Positions 11,076 through 21,233 of a stretch of DNA of 64,000 bases are shown one piece after another. Where the stretch lies: contig CAUYUJ010018726.1 in assembly GCA_963575745.1 (NCBI GenBank), positions 303,496 through 367,495 on the forward strand. Direction: 5' to 3'. The stretch comes from Prorocentrum cordatum (lineage: Eukaryota; Sar; Dinophyceae; Prorocentrales; Prorocentraceae). Every line of letters starts with the position of its first letter. Positions within the stretch are counted from its first letter, which is position 1. Below the pieces are notes generated by a model, which was not told the origin of the DNA, made no database searches, and was given only the letters and a program-made list of their open reading frames with translations. The position numbers and the translations under genes were made by a program.

Positions 11076-11103
11076 GGTGTGGAGAACGGACCCGGGTTCC
11101 GGG

Positions 11104-12955
11104 TCCCATCCCTAGGGAGGGGGCTCCCGCCTGAGACTTCCTCGCCATTCACTCACAAACGAGGCTCCCGCCTGATACTTCTCCCATATTCAGGCCCCAG
11201 GAGCCCAAGAGTGACGACAGTTATAGGTTTCCGATGACCCGCTCGGATTAGTAACATGATCTGCGGGCCCCATAGGGACGGGGCTCCCGCCTGAGACTTC
11301 CTCGCAATTCATTCACAGACGAAGCTCACGCTCGAGACTTCCTCCATATTCAGGTCTCAAGAGCCCAAAAGTGACGACAGTTGCACGTTGCGGATGACTT
11401 GCTCGGATTCGAACATGAAGTGCGGGCCCCATAGGGAGGGGGCTCCCGCCTGAGACTTCCTCACAATTCACTCACACACGAGGCTCCCGCCTGATACTTC
11501 CTCCATATTCAGGCCTCAAGAGCCCCAAAGTGACGACAGTTACACGTTGCGGATGACCCGCTCGGATTCGAACATGAAGTGCTGGCCCCATAGGGAGGGG
11601 GCTCCCGCCTGAGACTTCCTCGATTCACTCACAACGAGGCTCCCGCTCGAGACTTCCTCCATATTCAAGTCTCAAGAGCCCAAAAGTGACGACAGTTGCA
11701 CGTTGCGGATGACCCGCTCGGATTCGAACATGAAGTGCGGGCCCCATAGGGAGGGGGCTCCCGCCTGAGACTTCCTCACAATTCACTCACAGACGAGGCT
11801 CCCGCTCGAGACTTCCTCCATATTCAGGTCTCAAGAGCCCAAAAGTGACGACAGTTGCACGTTGCGGATGACCCGCTCGGATTCGAACATGAAGTGCGGG
11901 CCCCATAGGGAGGGGGTTCCCGCCTGAGACTTCCTCGCAATTCACTCACAAACGAGGCTCCCGCTCGATACTTCCTCCATATTCAGGCCTCAAGAGGTCA
12001 AAAGTGACGACGGTTTCACGTTGCGGATGACCCGCTCGCATTCGAACATGAAGTGCGGGCCCCATAGGGAGGGGGTTCCCGCCTGAGACTTCTTCACAAT
12101 TCACTCACAGACGAGGCTCCCGCCTGATACTTTCTCCATATTCAGGCCTCAAGAGCCCAAGAGCGACGACAGTTACACGTTGCGGATGACCCGCTCGGAT
12201 TCGAACATGAAGTGCGGGCCCCATAGGGGGAGGGGGTTCCCGCCTGAGACTTCCTGACAATTCACTCACAGACGAGGCTCCCGCTCGAGACTTCCTCCAT
12301 ATTCAGGTCTCAAGAGCCCAAAAGTGACGACAGTTGCACGTTGCGGATGACCCGCTCGGATTCGAACATGAAGTGCGGGCCCCGTAGGGAGGGGGGCTCC
12401 CGCCTGAGACTTCCTCGCAATTCATTCACAGACGAGGCTCCCGCTCGAGACTTCCTCCATATTCAGGTCTCAGGAGCCCAAAAGTGACGACAGTTGCACG
12501 TTGCGGATGACCCGCTCGGATTCGAACATGAAGTGCTGGCCCCATAGAGGGAGGGGGCTCCCGCCTGAGACTTCCTCACAATTCACTCACAGACGAGGCT
12601 CCCGCCTGATACTTCCTCCATATTCAGGCTTCAAGAGCCCAGAACTGACGACAGTTGCACGTTGCGGATGACCCGCTCGGATTCGAACATGAAGTGCGGG
12701 CCCCATAGGGAGGGGGTTCCCGCCTGAGACTTCCTCGCAATTCACTCACAGACGAGGCTCCCGCCCTAGACTTCCTCCATATTCAGGTCTCAAGAGCCCA
12801 AAAGTGACGACAGTTGCACGTTGCGGATGACCCGCTCGGATTCGAACATGAAGTGCGGGCCCCGTAGGGAGGGGGGCTCCCGCCTGAGAATTCCTCACAA
12901 TTCACTCACAGACGAGGCTCCCGCCTGATACTTCCTCCATATTCAGGCCTCAAGT
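11104..12955. repeat. ~160-bp tandem satellite, about 11-12 copies
   Basis: Units start with GGGCTCCCGCCTGAGACTTCC at about 11120, 11280, 11438, 11597, 11755, 11915, 12072, 12233, 12396, 12556, 12715 and 12876. Each unit contains two related ~45-bp subrepeats (CTCCCGC..GA.ACTTCCTC), then GTGACGACAGTTGCACGTTG and GGATTCGAAC. On the minus strand the last motif reads GTTCGAATCC, a match to the tRNA/pol III B box. No matching A box is evident. Related subrepeats recur at 26860-27345 and 55530-56345. Confidence 0.9.
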
Positions 12956-12957
12956 CA

Positions 12958-13190
12958 GCGAGTGGTGATGATGATGATGATGATGATGGTGATGATGAGG
13001 ATGATGATGATGATGATCGTTCGATGCCGATGATGGTGAGTGATCGTGCGATGGTGATGCTGATGGTGATGATGATGATGAGTGGGGAGTGATGGTGATG
13101 GTGATGATGATGCGGAGGAGGAATCAAAGAGGAGCAGAGGAGAGGGAGGAGGAGGAGGAGGAGAGATCCTGCGCGGAGGGTGTGCAGAGA
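12958..13190. repeat. GAT/GGT then AGG simple repeat
   Basis: Trinucleotide-rich DNA (GATGATG to about 13105, then GAGGAGG to about 13170) separates the satellite from the next dispersed repeat. Confidence 0.85.
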
Positions 13191-13205
13191 AAACAGGAAC
13201 CCCAC

Positions 13206-13708
13206 TTAGGATGTGGGGAAAAACACAAGGTTTCGCAACACAGATGTTCAACAAAAGCGTGCGCGCGCTCTTGCGTCGTCGTCGTCGTCGTCGTCGCCGT
13301 CCTCCCTCCTCCCGCGTCGTCGTCGTCGTCGTCGCCTACGTCGTCCTCTGTCTTTCCTCGTGTTCGTCGTCGTCGTCCTCTTTGGCGTCGTGGTCGTTTC
13401 CGTCGTCGTTGTCGCCGTGGTCGTCCTTCCTCCTCCTCCCTCCTCGTCGTCGTCGTCGTCCGTCGTCGGCGTCTCGTCGTCGTCCCTCCTATTTCGTCGC
13501 CGTCGTCGTCGTCGTCGTTCGTCGTCGTCGTCTTCCCTCCTCCCTCGTCGTTGTCGTCGTCGGCGTCGCCGTCCTTCCTCCTTCTTCATCGTTCGCGTCG
13601 TCGCCGTCCTCCCTCCTCCCTCGTCGTTGTCGTCGTTGTCGTCGTTGTCGCCGTCGTCGTCCTCCCTCCTCCCTCGTCGTCGTCTTCGTCGTCGTCGACG
13701 TCGCGTCT

Positions 13709-13744
<36 letters not shown>

Positions 13745-14095
13745 GCGTCGTTGTCGTCGTCGTCGTCGTCGTCGTCGGTGTCGTCGTTGTCGTCGGCGTC
13801 GTCATCGTCGTCGTTGTCATCGTCGTCGTCGTCGGCGTCGGCGTCGTCGTCGCTGTCGTCGGTGTCGTCGTCGTCGTCGTTGTCGCCGTCGTCGAAGTCG
13901 TTGGAGACGTCGTCGGTGTCGTCGTAGTCGTTGTCGGTGGCGTCGTCGTCGTCGTTGTCGCTGTCGTCGTCGGCGTCGCTGTCGTTGCCAAGTGCCATTT
14001 GGTACCCACCGTCACGGTCTTAAGAGATTTTGCAAACCAAGTTGCGGGTGGGTGGGTGGGGTGTTTGCGCGAGCAGTGGAGTGGACAACTCACTG
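13206..14095 (+). repeat. Dispersed repeat with a TCG-rich core, copy 1
   Basis: A ~750-bp TCG/CGT tract (13265-13990) has unique flanks: GGTTTCGCAACAC before it and AAGTGCCATTTGG...GGGTGGGTGGG...GAGCAGTGGAG after it. The same flanks surround the tract at 16757-17515, so the tract moved or duplicated with them. ORFs in all frames here code Ser/Val/Arg/Thr homopolymers. Confidence 0.8.
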
Positions 14096-14104
14096 CGAAC
14101 AGAA

Positions 14105-14640
14105 ATTAATCTCACCATAGATCTCAGTCAACGGGACACCACGGGCCACCTCGGAACACCGCAGGACACCGCAGGACACCTCTCGATCTCACGATCGGTC
14201 TCACTATCGATTCCATTATCGATCTCACTCAACGGGACCAAATAGGACACCACGGGACACCTCGGGACACCATTTCGATCACACTATCGATCTCGATATC
14301 GATTTCATTCAACGGAACACCACGGGACCCCATAGGACACCTGTCGATCTCACTATCGATATCACTATCGATTTCACTTTTTGGGGCACCACTGGGCACC
14401 TCGGGGCACCACATCGATCTCAGTATCGATCTCACGATCTATTCCACTATCGATTTCACTCAACGGGACACCACGTGACACCACGGGACACCTGTCGATC
14501 TCACCATCGATCTCACTATCGATTTCACTCAACGGGACACCATGGGGCGCCTCGTCGCACCGCATCGATCTTACTATCGATCTTATTATCGATCTCACTC
14601 AACGGGACACCACGGGACACCGCGGGACACCGCGAGCCAC
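14105..14640 (+). repeat. Tandem repeat of CGATCTCACTATCGAT plus ACGGGACACC units
   Basis: About 8-9 imperfect ~60-bp units combine TCTCACTATCGAT blocks with CAACGGGACACCACGGGACA blocks. No gene is present. Confidence 0.85.
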
Positions 14641-14818
14641 CGCCGGACGGACGGACGGGCGGGCGGAGAAAAATCATTTGTCTTGACTTCGCCCCAGCAA
14701 CGGCGGACACCACGGGATACCACGGGACACCACGGGACACCGCGGGACACCGCGAGCCACCGCCGGACGGGCGGGCGGGGGAGAAACATTTGTCGTGACT
14801 TCGCCCTAGCAACGGCGG
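14625..14818 (+). repeat. ~95-bp direct duplication
   Basis: Two adjacent copies run from CGGGACACCGCGAGCCACC through a GGACGGGCGGGCGG run to TGACTTCGCCC.AGCAACGG. They differ by small indels. Confidence 0.8.
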
Positions 14819-14984
14819 TTCATTCCTCTCGCGCGACCGCGCAGCTTCGCCTCGCCCGCACGCACGACACGAACGAAACGAAACGATTTCCCGGTTGGGG
14901 GTCTCCGTTCCACTGCGATCTCACCACCCAACCTGCGATTGAACAACCTGAGGGGCATAAATGACTTTGGCCTCCTGGAGATCC

Positions 14985-16030
14985 TCTTGGAACGTCGTCA
15001 GGGCGTTTTCGGGGCCGTCCTGGGCCATCTTTAGGCAATCTTAGGCCGTCTTGGGTCTTGGGTGCATCTCGACCCGTCTTGGAGACATTGTGGGGCCATC
15101 TTTGGCTGTCTTGGGACCATGTGAGCCGTCTTGGATGCATCTTGGAAGCAATATTGTAATCATCTTGGCCTTCTTGGAGGCGAGTTTTCCGGTACTGTCC
15201 CGCCTTGTGCGTCCTTCTGGATAAGGCCCATTGGGAATCTCCTGACGATCAAGAACTACATCAAAACTTGCATGCCGTGCACCGTTGTGGCAAGCCAACG
15301 GGGTGGCAGATCTAGTGGCCTTCGGCCAATCCTGCCACTGTGCCGAAGTAATGGGTCAGAGGTGTTTTGGATGCCTGTCGGGGTGTCCTAGGGGGTGTCC
15401 TTCAGAAGCTTTTGGGGGGACGCGTCCCTCGTGGATGCAAGCTATATGGTTCAAGTGGTACCAAGGTGGTACCATTTGAGTCATATCGGTCCCAGCGGGC
15501 GTAGATCCCTCGTGCCTGGGTTGTGGGTCAACGGCCCTCTCGGGGGCCTCGTGGGGTGTTTCCCCTTCTTGGATGGCTCTTGGGAGCCTTTTGGGATCTG
15601 GGACTATTTTGACCTAAGGGCGCCTTCGCCTTCCATGTCTTGGGCTCATCTTGGTGCAGTCTTGAAGACCCCTGGGGCCGTCTTGGGGGCGTCTTCGGGC
15701 CGTCTTGGGGCCCTCTTGGGCCCTCTGGTGCCCTCGTTGGGGTTTCTTGGGCAATTTTTGGGCGATCTTAGCGGCTTATTGGGCTATCTTGAAGCGTCGA
15801 CAGGCCGGCAAGGCGAGGACGCTGACATCCTCGAAAACCGGCGGAACGTCCGTCCATGACTTTGACATTTCGGGGCCCTATTGGCGGCCCTCTTGGGGCG
15901 TTTTGGAGGCTTCTTGGGCCGTCTCGCGGCCACCTTGGGTAATTTGGAGCGCTCGTGTGCCGTCTCGCAAGCTTCCTGGACAACTTTAAAAGCCCCCTGG
16001 AGCCCTCTGGCCCGTCTTGTCGCTCTCTAA
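14985..16030 (+). repeat. Degenerate CGTCTTGGGGCC minisatellite
   Basis: Irregular ~10-20-bp units of the type GCCGTCTTGGG/GCCCTCTTGGG, densest at 15000-15190 and 15530-15960. The 24835-25395 tract is the same motif on the other strand. The interval 14819-14985 is unique with no feature seen. ORFs here (for example 15395-15859) are compositional. Confidence 0.7.
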
Positions 16031-16389
16031 TTTCCGAGCAAGTCACGGGGGAACATCGGCCAATCCCCAGGAGGCACGCGACGCTCCCCACAAGCTTTGA
16101 GAATCCAGGGTGCATCGCTCACGCACTCCTTACACAACATAGCTCACGCCACATAGATTATCCTTTCTAGAAAAATTAGGTTCTACTACCCTCCGCTCCC
16201 GGACTTGCAGACTCCCCTTTTCGTAATGCAGTTTACATATGATTCTGCCCCATCGTCCATCCTAACTGCGAGTTCATATTATCCCAGCCGAAGCGGTATC
16301 GACCCCCATTCGGTTCCCTTGCAAAAAATACTACGCGCGCACACTTGTTTATAAAAAATCATAAGCTGACAATAATCCCTTGCAACAAA
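16031..16389. other. Unassigned unique sequence
   Basis: No gene is recognised. A CACAACATAGCTCACGCCACATAGATT stretch near 16132 resembles the 17525-17790 array but is isolated. Confidence 0.4.
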
Positions 16390-16817
16390 TGGGACGAAGT
16401 GCGCTCGCGCGCGTCGTCGCGCGCGCATGCCGAAATCCTTCAAAAACGCTCGGTTTCGGAAGGTTTTCGAAATCGAGTCTTCAAAACACATACAACAACA
16501 CTGGGTTTCGCAACATTGATGCGCTAAAAAAGCTTACGCGCGCGCTCTTGCGAAATCTTAATAAGACAACCATAAGTGTTTCAATATTTTCAGAAAATAC
16601 TGCCAAACAGGCGTCGCGCGCGCGCATGTTGAAATCGTTCGAACGCCCTTGCGCAAAACATTGGATGAAGTGCACGCGCGCGTCGTCTCGCGCGCATGTC
16701 GAAATCCGTCAAAAACCTTCGGTCCCAGACGGATTTCAAAATAGAGTATCCCAAAAACATACCAAACAAAGGGTTTCGCAACACGGATTTTCAACAAAAG
16801 CGTGCGCGTGCGCTCTT
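16390..16817 (+). repeat. ~280-bp tandem duplication
   Basis: The segment CGCGCGTCGTCGCGCGCGCATG..CGAAATCC..TCAAAAAC..GGGTTTCGCAACA...GCGCTCTTGCG occurs at about 16395-16555 and again at 16672-16817. A diverged partial copy lies between them. The 3' part matches the left flank of the TCG-rich repeat at 13215. Confidence 0.75.
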
Positions 16818-17515
16818 GCGTCGTCGTCGTTGTCGTCGTCGTCGCCGTCCTCCCTCCTCCCTCGTCGTCGTCGACGCCGTCGTCGTCCTCTGTCTTTCCT
16901 CGTCGTCGTTTCCGTCGTCGTTGTCGCCGTGGTCGTCCTTCCTCTTCCCTCGTCGTCGTCCGTCGTTGGCGTCTCGTCGTCGTCCCTCCTATTTCGTCGC
17001 CGTCGTCTTCGTCGTCGCCGTCGTCGTCGTCGTCTTCCTTCCTCCCTCGTCGTTGTCGTCGGCGTCGCCGTCCCCCCTCCTTCTTCGTCGTTCGGGTTGT
17101 CGCCGTCCTCCCTCCTCCCTCGTCGTGGTCGTCGTTGTCGCCGTCGTCGTCCTCCCTCCTCCCTCGTCGTCGTCGTCATCGCCTTCGTCGTCGTCGGCGT
17201 CGGCGTCGTCGTCGTCGGCGTTGTCATCGTCGTCGTCGTCGTCGGCTTCGGCGTCGTCGTCGTCGTCGGTGTCGTCGTCGTCGTCGTTGTCATCGACGTC
17301 GTCGTCGTCGTCGTCGTCGGCTTCGTCGTCGTCGTCGTAGTCGTCGTCGGCGTCGTCGTCGTCGCTGTCGCTGTCGTCGTGGGCGCCGGTGTCGCTGCCA
17401 AGTGCAATTTGGCACCTACCGTCACAGTCTCAAGAGGTCTTGCCGCAAGAGAGATGGGTGGGAGGGTGGGATGTTTGCACGAGCAGTGGAGAGTACAGCT
17501 TCAAGACAGTCAAAT
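16757..17515 (+). repeat. Dispersed repeat with a TCG-rich core, copy 2
   Basis: Direct repeat of 13206-14095 with a shorter TCG core (16820-17395) and homologous flanks on both sides. This is one unit seen twice ~3.5 kb apart. Confidence 0.8.
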
Positions 17516-17524
17516 TGAATCACC

Positions 17525-17790
17525 CCACATACTTTACAAACAGCCTGCACCTCATAGCTTACACAACATACTTTGCACGGCCTACCTTCCACCACGTAGT
17601 TCACATGACATATGAGATACATAGCTGACGCCATACAGCCCACCCCACTGCTTACACCACATAGCTTACACCCCATAGCTTACACAACATATCTCGCACC
17701 ACAGCTCACACCAAAAAGCTTACACAGCATAGCTGGTACCACATTGTTTACACTGCACATCCTCCAACACCACAGTGCAATCACCCACTG
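17525..17790 (+). repeat. Short tandem repeat of the ACATAGCTTACACC type
   Basis: About ten degenerate 20-25-bp units (CATAGCTTACACAACATA and similar). A related but distinct CACCACATAGATTG array lies at 51115-51205. Confidence 0.75.
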
Positions 17791-18029
17791 TTTGGGGTCC
17801 ACGCTGGCTAACACATTGACAATTGTTCACGCGTGTGTGTGTGTATACATATGGTGTTGTCAATGTAGACATTCCTTCCTCCTCCTTGCCTCCTCCTCTC
17901 TCACACGCGAGGTGGGGTGGGGAGGGGGACGGGAAGAAACCTCGGGGCGAGGACTTCGCCATGCCTTCGACTCTGGAGGCAGCGGCGGCATTCGTGTCCA
18001 TTGAGCAGGCGGGCGGGGGTGCATTCTTC

Positions 18030-18147
18030 CGTGCATTGTTGAGGAGGGGAGGGGGGAAGAGGAAGAGGAGGAGGAGGAGAAGATGAGGAGAAGAGGAGGA
18101 GGAGGAGGAGGGGAGGAGGAAAAGGAGGAGGAGGAGGAGGAGGAGGG
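18030..18147 (+). repeat. AGG-rich tract abutting the SL relic
   Basis: A purine-rich AGG/AAG microsatellite runs directly into the spliced-leader relic at 18148. Confidence 0.85.
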
Positions 18148-18169
18148 TCCGTAGCAATTTTGGCTCAAG
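18148..18169 (+). other. Relict dinoflagellate spliced leader (21 of 22 bases)
   Basis: The 22 bases match the dinoflagellate SL consensus with one change (GTAGCAATTTT where the SL has GTAGCCATTTT). SL is added to mRNAs by trans-splicing, so a genomic copy followed by unrelated sequence marks a retroposed mRNA. An SL RNA gene would continue with a GT donor, but here GCTCAAAC follows. A repeated GGCTCAA just after the SL may be a trace of an earlier SL or chance. Confidence 0.8.
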
Positions 18170-18218
18170 GCTCAAACCTGTTGCTGACATACTCGCTCTC
18201 ACATGCATCCTCAGCACA

Positions 18219-18383
18219 ATGCTCCCGACGCCGCCCCAATACAACCCGACCAGCAGCAACACATACGCTATCCTGGAGGGTAAGTGGGCTAATGCACCAC
18301 GGTTTGCTGTCCTACCGTCTTTGACGATTCACAAGGCGTGGTCACTCAAGAAAGACGACGACATCACGAAGGAACGCAAATAG
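18219..18383 (+). CDS. Short ORF downstream of the SL relic (54 aa)
   Basis: The first ATG after the relic opens a 54-codon ORF ending in TAG; the frame is also open back to the SL. The product (N-terminus MLPTPPQYNP, C-terminus KKDDDITKERK) is not recognised. If the locus is a retroposed mRNA, this could be the 5' end of its coding sequence or a pseudogene piece. The following ~220 bp are unique, then an AGG tract at 18490-18525. Confidence 0.3.
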   Translation: MLPTPPQYNPTSSNTYAILEGKWANAPRFAVLPSLTIHKAWSLKKDDDITKERK

Positions 18384-19181
18384 CTGGTTGATTCATTATA
18401 CCGCCAATCCACCGAGCAGTACATCGACGGCGGCAGCGAGACAATACCACCGTTACTATGCACCCGCAGCAGGAACAATATGGAGGAGATGGAAGAGGAG
18501 GAGGAGGAGGATGGAGGAGGAGGTCATTGTTGGGGACGGACCCGGCGCCATGAATCATGATCTGCCCCATCCGAAATCTAAGGCCTCCGAGTCCAGCTCG
18601 CCAGAGTCTTCGGCGGAGCTCGGAGTGATGCTTCCCCTCGGGCCTTCACCCAGTGATGTCCGCTTCCTCGAGGCCGAACGAGTCCACAATCTGCCCTCGC
18701 GAGGCGCAGCCGCTCGCCAAAGCAAGAGGCTGAGGACCTGACGCTTCCTGGGGGGCCCGACCATTCTCCTCCAGCGTCCGAGCCAGCATCCGACGCTCGG
18801 CGAGGTTCTGGCCCTCGTGGGCCCCCGGGGTGATATGTCTCAGGTCCTTCTTAAGTGACGGAAGCTTGCCAAGCCGCATCCGCCTCGGCTGGTCATTAAT
18901 TCCGCCGGTGGACGACGTGGGCCTGCATGGCCTTTTGGCTCCAGCCTTGGGGAGCGCCCGAGAAAAAGGCCCCGCAGCGACAACAAGACCGGATCCTGCT
19001 CTTCTGGGGGCCGAGGCTGCTCAAAACGGCACGAGCCAAAAGCGCATGGCCGCTCGCTCCAAACACTTGCCAAGAGAATCGCAGCCAGTTCGAAGCACCG
19101 CCCCCATCCTTCTGATCATCGACAAGGGCCTGGCCGCTGACAGCGCTTCCTCTGGCCGCCATAATTAACCTGGAGGGCCGC
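18384..19181 (-). other. Probable 3' part of the minus-strand non-LTR element
   Basis: Several broken minus-strand frames lie downstream of the RNase H region (for example 18896-19210 with a Cys-rich RCGAFF segment). No clean ORF or poly-A end is found. The 3' boundary is not resolved. Confidence 0.35.
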
Positions 19182-20127
19182 TCACGGCCGCCGGCCCTGC
19201 TGGGCCACAAGCCCCGTGGTGTCGCGAGGCCCTCCAGACATCGCGACTTCGAGGCTGCCAGCCCACCTGTTCACCTCTCGGGCGAGGCTCCTGAGGACCC
19301 GCACTAGATTGGCGTCACCGTCGGTGAGTTCGTGACAGTCAGCCCCTAGCTGGGCGAGCCTGTCTGCTTTGCTGTTGGCGCGTTGCTCCCAGACCGTGTT
19401 ATTGCCGCTATCCATGTCAGCATCTGTGGCATGGCCCAGGGTCTTGGAGCACTCGGCATCGCTGAGAGCAAAGGAGCTCCACACGGGCCCCCCAATCTGC
19501 CCCCTAGGCGCCCAGGGGCCCTCGGAGTACCTAGGCCCACGGGCACTGGCGTCCGGAGTGTTCTGGCAATCGCGACACATTTGAAACGGGGGAGAAATTT
19601 ATATGCGTGAGCATATAGACATCAGAAGCATCCTCGTCCTTGCTAGTTTGCTGCGGGGCCGCGCTCAGAGGTACAGGACCGTACGCCGCCGAGATCAACC
19701 GCCCGAGTCTGTCCACCGGGACAGTAGGCCAACTTGCTCTCGTGGGCCCGTCGAGGCCCGTGAACTTCGCCGACCCATCCAGGAAAAGGAGGCCAATCAA
19801 CACGCCAGCTTGGGGCCTGTTGATCCAGTGGACCGTCCGGGAGGGCTCCTGGAATTCGAGCGTATCCCGATGATGACGGAATATACATTTGGCCGACATT
19901 TCGGCCATCAGCGGGCCTCGCTGCTTGCTTTTCCTCGCGCGTTCACACAGCCTACGGCTTGCCTGATCTCGCCGGAAGGGCCGCGTGTGCTGAGCATTCG
20001 TATTGTCTGTGGAATAGAGTGTCTGGCTCTTCGCGGCAAAGCTGGCACCATCCGTCGTCATGCAAACTGTGCCTATACAATTGGTATGGGGGCCAATGCG
20101 CTCCTGAGACCAGGCACCTCTGGTCAT
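19182..20127 (-). pseudogene. RNase H domain of a non-LTR element (decayed)
   Basis: Two overlapping minus frames together read as RNase H. At 19531-20127 there is FLDGSAKF followed by TRASWPTVPVDRLGRLISAAYG, the usual 'DGS...GW...AYG' start. At 19182-19580 there is ANSKADRLAQLGADCH, the usual C-terminal N-x2-AD...GA-x2-H end. The frame change and altered acidic residues (QQTSKDEDASDV in the glutamate region) indicate decay. Confidence 0.6.
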
Positions 20128-20290
20128 CTGCGCCCTACTTCTCGATCGTCACCCGAAACATCCTGCCGATGCCATACCAGAACATAGGGTACACAGGTGG
20201 CCCATCCTGGCCATTCGGAACGAAAGAGTGTCTGTCCAAAGCCCGCACTGCCCCTTGCCGAATTAGAGTCCTGTTCTGCATCGGCGAGGG

Positions 20291-20986
20291 CTACAGCAAA
20301 TTAGATTCGACTCCAAGGTCGCTGATGACATGGTGCTGGTCCTTGAAGTCCCAGCCAAGGCCGCGCAACGCGAGCAACGCCACATCACTCGGAGACGAGG
20401 CCGTTCTCCAAGGTAGCTTCGAATTCCGAAAATTGTCGAGCGAATGCTTCATAGTGCTAGCCAAGACCTGAGCGTTCGGAACTGACTCCCAGACAGCCGT
20501 GGCCCACATAAACAAGAAATGACCAGAATGCGCAATCAGCGGGTCGACCTTGAACCCGAGGCTGTAGGAGTACATGCGGAACTCGACCGAAGCACCTTTG
20601 GGTGGCTTGCCGAGGGAACTTGCAGCGGTGATACGGAGGCCTGCCGTTTTGGTGGACAGGCCAGAGAAACTCGAGCCCCATAAGGCCACCGCTGCATGGC
20701 CCACGCGATGGACCATGCCAATATCCGCCCCAGTTCCTTGCAGAATCTTCAACCGTCCAGCCCGAGACGTAGCTCGAGCTGATCTGGCATTCTGAATGCC
20801 GACCCGTCTGACTCCTCCAAACGTCGCGCGCGTGTCTAGGTCCCGAGCCGCGTCAGTCCTACGCGTCGGGGGGAGACTCCATTGTTGGTGGGGTGCTTTT
20901 CCATTCCCATCCATCTCCCTGGGGCAGAGGCAGGCGCGCTTCTTGCACTCGAGCGGCAACCTCAACTGGCGGAAGGACTTAGACAA
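20291..20986 (-). pseudogene. Post-RT connector of a non-LTR element
   Basis: A 231-codon minus ORF has the order seen between RT and RNase H in dinoflagellate LINEs: a 'RDLDTRATFG...R...ARSARATSRAGRLKIL' segment, then LWGSSFSGLSTK, then GFKVDPLIAHSGHFLFMWATAVW. It lies directly upstream (minus sense) of the RNase H remnant. No catalytic motif is expected in this part. Confidence 0.5.
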
Positions 20987-21097
20987 GGATTCGACACCTC
21001 CTGCCGGCTGAGACGCAACTTGGACACAAGGGCCGCAACATTGCAGGAGGGACCTCCCGTTCGAAGGAGGAAAACGCTAGAAACATCAACGTTCGGA

Positions 21098-21224
21098 GCT
21101 CCGCGCGGATTTCTTGGATCCGCGCTGCCCCCCCCCCCCCGGCGGCGCACCCGGCGCCGCCCCTGGCGCGCTCCGCGCGCCAGGGAGGGGGATCCAGCGC
21201 AGATCCAAGAAATCCGCGCGGAGC
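21098..21224. repeat. 127-bp foldback (MITE-like) with 24-bp arms
   Basis: 21098-21121 and 21201-21224 are reverse complements at 23 of 24 bases (GCTCCGCGCGGATTTCTTGG...). Inside are a C14-type run and a second hairpin with arms CCCTGGCGCG/CGCGCCAGGG. It sits inside the non-LTR remnant, where the RT core is missing. No clear target duplication. Confidence 0.75.
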
Positions 21225-21233
21225 GCCGCAAGT

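Noticed and set aside
11400-12850. tRNA genes suggested by GTTCGAATCC on the minus strand
   Set aside because: No A box, no cloverleaf; the motif is part of the satellite unit.
13082-14120. Long ORFs of 281-343 codons on both strands
   Set aside because: They are translations of the TCG microsatellite; every frame is open and codes homopolymers.
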